This document shows, piece after piece, positions 60,144-64,000 of a stretch of DNA of 64,000 bases. Under the pieces are notes generated by a model. The model saw only the letters and a list, made by a program, of their open reading frames with translations, was not told the origin of the DNA and searched no databases. The position numbers and the translations under genes are program-made. The DNA lies in contig CAIVAU010000183.1 of NCBI GenBank assembly GCA_903903925.1, forward strand, positions 64,069 to 128,068. Direction: 5' to 3'. The stretch is from an uncultured cyanobacterium. GTDB lineage: Bacteria > Cyanobacteriota > Cyanobacteriia > Cyanobacteriales > Nostocaceae. How positions within the stretch are numbered: position 1 is the first letter of the stretch; each line of letters begins with the position of its first letter.

Positions 60144-60773
60144 ATGTCTTACACAAATAGAGTCGGCGACGATGTTATTAATGAGCCTGCTGTAGTTGGT
60201 CGAGTTGTTGATTATCATGACCGTGTTCGCTGGGGTCCAATTATTTCTGGGTTACTGGTTGCCTTAGCGACGCAATTAATTTTAAGCGCCTTGTTTGGCG
60301 CAATCGGGGCAGGTAGTATTGAAACTTCAGGTAGACCTAGATCAATTGCATCTGATGTTGCTGGTAATGTAGGGATCTGGTCAACCATTGGTTTGTTAAT
60401 TTCCCTCTTCGTTGGTGGCTGGGTAACAACTCGTGCTTGTGGTCCCATGAACCGCAATACAGCGCTTCTCAACGGCGCAATTCTCTGGGCTACAACTTTG
60501 GCATTTAGTTCTTGGCTATTGGCAAGCGGTGTATCAGGTGCTTTTGGTATTGCAGCTTCCAATGCAGGGTCAGTTATAAATCAAGTGCAACAACAAGGTA
60601 CTAACTTAACGCAGAATACACCTAAGGTATCCGCCCAACAAGCCCGCGATCTTGCTGCAAATTTACGTTCAGGATTGTGGTGGTTTGTCTTCGGTTCCTT
60701 ATTAGGTTTACTCGCTTCAATGATTGGAGCCATAGCAGGTGTTCGCAGCCCGCGCACCAACAATTACACTTAA
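60144..60773 (+). CDS. Conserved membrane protein of unknown function
   Basis: 209 residues, about four membrane spans: PIISGLLVALATQLILSALF (33-52), VGIWSTIGLLISLFVGGWVT (75-94), GAILWATTLAFSSWLLASGV (112-131) and SGLWWFVFGSLLGLLASMIG (170-190). The first 30 residues and the central NAGSVINQVQQQGTNLTQNT loop are soluble. I know such proteins from cyanobacteria and other bacteria only as hypothetical (some are labelled PhnA-like). Strong ribosome-binding site AAGGAG 10 nt ahead of the ATG. Confidence 0.75.
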   Translation: MSYTNRVGDDVINEPAVVGRVVDYHDRVRWGPIISGLLVALATQLILSALFGAIGAGSIETSGRPRSIASDVAGNVGIWSTIGLLISLFVGGWVTTRACGPMNRNTALLNGAILWATTLAFSSWLLASGVSGAFGIAASNAGSVINQVQQQGTNLTQNTPKVSAQQARDLAANLRSGLWWFVFGSLLGLLASMIGAIAGVRSPRTNNYT

Positions 60774-60819
60774 TTTTTGTTAGTGGTTAGTTGTTTTACT
60801 AACTCCTAACTCCCATGCA

Positions 60820-61080
60820 CTACCACTTTAAATATGCAGCCTCAATTCCCTGTTCTCGTCGAATCCTGCCATCTTTCTCAAACCAATCGGTAATTTGCTG
60901 TGCTGTCAAACTGTCAACAGCAACATTGTATTCTTGAGCAATGTGCTGTAAAAGCTTAAGTGAAGAAATTGTCAACCTAGCTAAGAACTTCTCTGAGGAA
61001 GAAAGTAAAGCCCCATCAACTTTTGCTGACTCTTCTAGGGTTAAAAATTGTGTTGACGGCTGCTGTGTTGGTGAGTCCAT
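60820..61080 (-). CDS. Conserved small hypothetical protein
   Basis: 86 residues: FLTLEESAKVDGALLSSSEK, FLARLTISSLKLLQHIAQEY and LTAQQITDWFEKDGRIRREQ, ending GIEAAYLKW. Helical and soluble, of the type found as conserved hypothetical in many cyanobacteria next to other genes. No recognised domain. It stands alone, 46 nt after the membrane protein stop and convergent with it. Confidence 0.65.
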   Translation of the reverse strand: MDSPTQQPSTQFLTLEESAKVDGALLSSSEKFLARLTISSLKLLQHIAQEYNVAVDSLTAQQITDWFEKDGRIRREQGIEAAYLKW

Positions 61081-61341
61081 ATGAATTATTGATTGCTAAT
61101 TGCTAATTGATGATTGGTAAAACCTATTACTGATTACTGATTACCAATGACTTAACATTATTCAAACAGAATTCAGGAGTCAGGAGTCAGGAGTCAGAAT
61201 GAATTCTGTACGACTGGTGAGTCAGTGCAGTCTTGGGGTCTCCCCAAGTAGAGCAACTGACGAACCCGTTGGGCGGATGATTAAGTGGGCTTAAGACCCC
61301 GACGAAATTGATTCTGAATTCTGAGTTCTTCTTCAAATCGT
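61081..61341. repeat. Repeat-rich intergenic region between sufR and a small gene
   Basis: Contains a short heptamer array (61173-61196, CAGGAGT units) and a hairpin. In the hairpin, GTCAGT (61221-61226) pairs with ACTGAC (61256-61261), and CTTGGGG (61232-61238) with CCCCAAG (61242-61248). GAATTCTG recurs at both ends (61201 and 61316). No gene. Confidence 0.65.
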
Positions 61342-62034
61342 TTATCCGTGAGGTTTTTGTTTTCGCGCTTGCACTAAATAGCCACAACGGTGTTCACCGT
61401 CGATGATCCAGTGGGTACGTTCTACTGTACAGTCAGGTAGCACTGCGGCAAACATTTCTAATTCATGACCACATACACTAGGGAAAGATTCGGCAACGTT
61501 GGAAATAGCACAGTGATGCTCAGTTAAAATGAATCGATCGCCCTGTGATGACTCACTTTCGTCTACAGGGTGACACTCAGCCATGAAGCCTTCAGCTTTT
61601 CTCAATTCTACCAAGGTTGCCACTCTCTGGGAAAGCGTAGCATTACCCAAGCGCTCTTGATATTCAAGCGCTTTACGCTCCCACTGTTTACGTAAAATTG
61701 AACGGACTTGGTCATGTCCCACCGTTTCTGCTAACGTATCCAGCAAAGAAACGGCAAATTGACCATAACTATCCCCGAAGCGATCATTCGTTGTTCGACT
61801 TAAGCGATCGCGTCCCTGACGACTCAGTTGATAAATATGCTGCGGACGTCCCATCCCCGTCTGCATCGACGAGAACAAGATTAACTTTTCCACCTCCAAA
61901 TCTTTGAGATGACGACGAATCGCTTGAGGGCTAACGTCTAGAGCTTCAGCTAGCTCGAAAGCAGTTGCTTGCGAGTGTTTCAAAAGATATTCTAGGATAT
62001 CTTGTTTGGTTGAGGACTGGTGGGTGATCGCCAT
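61342..62034 (-). CDS. sufR: SufR, iron-sulfur-sensing repressor of the suf operon
   Basis: 230 residues. N-terminal DeoR/ArsR-like winged helix: KQDILEYLLKHSQATAFELA then EALDVSPQAIRRHLKDLEVE. The C-terminal part carries cysteines in GFMAECHPVD, LTEHHCAISNVAESFPSVCG and DGEHRCGYLV, the four that ligate the 4Fe-4S cluster in SufR. It is divergent from sufB with 227 nt between, in which two CAAC-N6-GTTG sites lie. When holo it represses sufBCDS and itself; loss of the cluster derepresses. Start MAITHQSSTKQD is the first ATG. Confidence 0.93.
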   Translation of the reverse strand: MAITHQSSTKQDILEYLLKHSQATAFELAEALDVSPQAIRRHLKDLEVEKLILFSSMQTGMGRPQHIYQLSRQGRDRLSRTTNDRFGDSYGQFAVSLLDTLAETVGHDQVRSILRKQWERKALEYQERLGNATLSQRVATLVELRKAEGFMAECHPVDESESSQGDRFILTEHHCAISNVAESFPSVCGHELEMFAAVLPDCTVERTHWIIDGEHRCGYLVQARKQKPHG

Positions 62035-62067
62035 CTGCGTCCCAAAAATTTATTGGAAAATTTGACT

Positions 62068-62089
62068 TTAACAACACTATTGTTGTTAA
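62068..62089. promoter_or_regulatory. SufR operator 1 (CAAC-N6-GTTG)
   Basis: TTAACAAC (62068-62075) and GTTGTTAA (62082-62089) are perfect inverted repeats with six bases (ACTATT) between, containing the CAAC-N6-GTTG core known for cyanobacterial SufR. It is 34 nt upstream of the sufR ATG. Confidence 0.85.
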
Positions 62090-62116
62090 TCTAGCTTAAA
62101 ATGAAAATATATTAAA

Positions 62117-62130
62117 CAACTTACCTGTTG
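62117..62130. promoter_or_regulatory. SufR operator 2 (CAAC-N6-GTTG)
   Basis: CAAC-TTACCT-GTTG, flanked by AAA on the left and TTTTA on the right, a weaker palindrome than operator 1. It lies 131 nt before the sufB start, between sufB and operator 1. Confidence 0.75.
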
Positions 62131-62261
62131 TTTTAGTCTCCATATAATTATAGCAGCCGTGTAACGACTCGGCGACTAGAGGTGGGAATCAAAGGTAAAT
62201 AGTCCGTCTCCCATCCTTCCTTAAAGAGATTCCCAACGTTGAACACAAGAGAAAACTAACG

Positions 62262-63704
62262 ATGAGTGCCACTGTCAAAACCTTAGTCAATCAGCCCTAC
62301 AAGTACGGCTTTATCACCAACATCGAAGCCGACACCATCCCACGCGGACTAAACGAGGACGTCATTCGCGTCATCTCCGCGAAGAAGGATGAACCAGAGT
62401 TTATGTTGGAATTTCGCCTCAGAGCCTACCGCCAATGGCTGAAAATGACTGAACCAACTTGGGCCAGCGTCAAGTATCCACCAATCAACTATCAGGATAT
62501 CATTTACTACTCCGCACCAAAGAAGCAAAGTCAGAAAAAGCTGAACAGCTTAGACGAAGTAGATCCAGCCGTCTTAGAAACCTTTGAAAAACTAGGCATA
62601 CCCTTATCGGAACAAAAGCGACTTGCCAACGTTGCTGTTGATGCGATTTTTGATAGCGTTTCCATCGCCACCACTTTCAGGGAAAAACTCTTCAAAGAAG
62701 GTGTCATTTTCTGCTCTATTTCCGAAGCCTTACACGAGTACCCAGAACTGGTGCGGAAGTACTTGGGTAGCGTTGTCCCACCAGCAGATAACTACTTTGC
62801 AGCCCTGAATGCTGCTGTATTCAGCGATGGTTCCTTCGTCTACATCCCTAAAGGGGTGAAATGCCCAATGGAACTGTCCACCTACTTCCGGATTAACAAC
62901 GGCGAAACGGGGCAATTTGAGCGGACACTGATTATCGCCGAAGAAGGCAGCTACGTTTCTTATCTAGAAGGTTGTACCGCGCCGATGTACGATAGTAACC
63001 AGTTACATGCTGCTGTCGTAGAACTCGTCGCCCTAGACAATGCCGAAATTAAATACTCCACTGTCCAAAACTGGTACGCCGGTGATGTTAACGGTAAAGG
63101 CGGTATTTACAACTTCGTCACCAAGCGCGGCTTGTGTCAAGGTGTGAATTCCAAAATTTCTTGGACGCAGGTAGAAACCGGTTCTGCTATCACTTGGAAG
63201 TATCCTAGTTGTGTCCTGGTGGGTGATAACTCCGTTGGTGAGTTTTACTCAATAGCACTAACTAATAATATGCAGCAGGCTGACACCGGCACCAAGATGA
63301 TTCACGTCGGCAAGAACACCCGCAGTACAATTATTTCTAAAGGAATTTCTGCTGGTCAATCAAGCAACAGCTACCGAGGTTTGGTGAAAATCAATCCCAA
63401 AGCAGAAGGAGCAAGAAACTACTCCCAGTGCGACTCAATGCTGATTGGGGATAATGCCCATGCTAATACGTTCCCTTCGATCCAAACGCAAAATAAGGCT
63501 GCAAAAGTAGAGCATGAAGCTTCTACTTCCAAGATTGGAGAAGACCAACTATTCTTCTTCGCGCAGCGGGGTATTTCCGCAGAAGATGCTGTTTCGATGA
63601 TGATTAGCGGTTTCTGCAAGGATGTGTTCAATCAGCTCCCGATGGAGTTTGCCGTGGAAGCTGATAAGCTGTTAAGTCTGAAGTTGGAAGGTAGTGTGGG
63701 TTAG
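62262..63704 (+). CDS. sufB: Fe-S cluster assembly protein SufB
   Basis: 480 residues. Landmarks of SufB: YKYGFITNIEADTIPRGLNE, PEFMLEFRLRAYRQWLKM, YIPKGVKCPMELSTYFRINN, RTLIIAEEGSYVSYLEGCTA (with the Cys of the scaffold) and the C-terminal beta-helix part SISSGISAGQSSNSYRGLVK-type segment (written SKGISAGQSSNSYRGLV here), then QLFFFAQRGISAEDAVSMMI. SufB holds the nascent cluster in the SufBC2D complex. It is the first gene of the suf operon, followed by sufC after a 101-nt spacer carrying an inverted repeat. Family-normal length, no truncation. Confidence 0.97.
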   Translation: MSATVKTLVNQPYKYGFITNIEADTIPRGLNEDVIRVISAKKDEPEFMLEFRLRAYRQWLKMTEPTWASVKYPPINYQDIIYYSAPKKQSQKKLNSLDEVDPAVLETFEKLGIPLSEQKRLANVAVDAIFDSVSIATTFREKLFKEGVIFCSISEALHEYPELVRKYLGSVVPPADNYFAALNAAVFSDGSFVYIPKGVKCPMELSTYFRINNGETGQFERTLIIAEEGSYVSYLEGCTAPMYDSNQLHAAVVELVALDNAEIKYSTVQNWYAGDVNGKGGIYNFVTKRGLCQGVNSKISWTQVETGSAITWKYPSCVLVGDNSVGEFYSIALTNNMQQADTGTKMIHVGKNTRSTIISKGISAGQSSNSYRGLVKINPKAEGARNYSQCDSMLIGDNAHANTFPSIQTQNKAAKVEHEASTSKIGEDQLFFFAQRGISAEDAVSMMISGFCKDVFNQLPMEFAVEADKLLSLKLEGSVG

Positions 63705-63708
63705 AAAG

Positions 63709-63775
63709 AAACCGCAGATGAACGCAGATAATTTTTTCTATTTTATCCGCGTGGATCGGCGTGGATCTGCGGTTT
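63709..63775. repeat. Palindromic dispersed repeat between sufB and sufC
   Basis: AAACCGCAGAT (63709-63719) and ATCTGCGGTTT (63765-63775) are perfect 11-bp inverted repeats, with a second CGCAGAT and two GTGGATC/CGTGGAT units inside. It lies between sufB and sufC in the same transcript, so it could form a stem that affects mRNA processing. A related interrupted copy is at 59707. Confidence 0.8.
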
Positions 63776-63805
63776 AAATAATGAATTAGACAGAAGAGAA
63801 AGAGC

Positions 63806-64000
63806 ATGATAGTAGAAAATAGTGAAGTGGTGCTGTCGGTACGGGATTTGACAGCTGAAGTTGATGGAACGCCGATTCTCAAGGGTGTGAATCTTGAGGT
63901 TCGGCTGGGGGAAGTCCACGCGATTATGGGTCCAAATGGTTCGGGGAAGAGTACTTTCTCGAAGGTGTTAGCTGGACATCCTGCGTATACGGTGACTGGT
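63806..64000 (+). CDS. sufC: Fe-S cluster assembly ATPase SufC (N-terminal part, cut by window edge)
   Basis: Frame open from ATG 63806 to the right edge, 65 codons: SVRDLTAEVDGTPILKGVNL then EVRLGEVHAIMGPNGSGKST, with Walker A MGPNGSGKST and VLAGHPAYTVTG, all as in SufC. A GAGAAAGAGC stretch just before the ATG is the likely ribosome-binding site. SufC is the ABC-type ATPase of the SufBC2D scaffold. Confidence 0.95.
   Translation, partial: MIVENSEVVLSVRDLTAEVDGTPILKGVNLEVRLGEVHAIMGPNGSGKSTFSKVLAGHPAYTVTG

Overview
The window looks like chromosome from a filamentous, probably heterocyst-type cyanobacterium (Nostocales-like; species not determinable). The reasons are many HIP1-type GCGATCGC octamers, a tandem-BMC carboxysome shell gene (CcmO), a SufR-regulated suf locus, a remnant of an xisI gene, a metacaspase-like protein, and abundant heptameric short tandem repeats and very small palindromic repeats of the kind known from Nostoc relatives.

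Layout. (1) 1-16.4 kb is a cell-surface polysaccharide cluster. A long minus-strand run holds six glycosyltransferases (one cut by the left edge), an acyltransferase-3 membrane protein, two methyltransferases, a hexapeptide acetyltransferase and a Wzt-type ABC ATPase. A further GT4 gene follows, and a divergent Wzc/BY-kinase gene closes the cluster. Broken pieces lie between these genes: a truncated GT-like gene, a PIN toxin stub beside its antitoxin, a membrane-like fragment and a MITE-like element. (2) 16.4-40.9 kb is mostly core genome: an FdhF/YdeP-like molybdoenzyme, a cupin, an aldo/keto reductase, lnt, gyrA, ccmO, a GAF/PAS-GGDEF-EAL protein, a DUF4139 protein, mnmE, a sucrase/ferredoxin-like protein, an Uma2 protein, a decayed IS607 element, an ABC exporter, a pentapeptide protein, yraN and queA. 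(3) 40.9-58.2 kb is an accessory, defence-island-like region. It holds a caspase-domain protein, Uma2 proteins, an OLD-like ATPase plus DUF3226 (TOPRIM-like) pair, remnants of a PIN toxin, a helicase with DUF3883 and an AbiE system, a zeta-toxin pair, and an intact five-gene operon. (4) 58.4-64 kb holds a TPR protein, small conserved proteins, and sufR divergent from sufB-sufC with two CAAC-N6-GTTG operators.

The best candidate for a new system is the operon at 48757-58161. Its genes overlap by 4 nt or lie 3 nt apart. They encode a membrane-anchored, coiled-coil McrB-type AAA+ ATPase, a DUF2357/McrC-like partner in which I see no nuclease motif, a superfamily-1 helicase, a phospholipase-D-fold nuclease and a 791-residue protein I do not recognise. 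I infer an McrBC-derived (type IV restriction-like or CoCoNuT-like) antiphage system in which the PLD protein may have taken over as the nuclease. All functional calls come from reading motifs by eye; no database search was possible.
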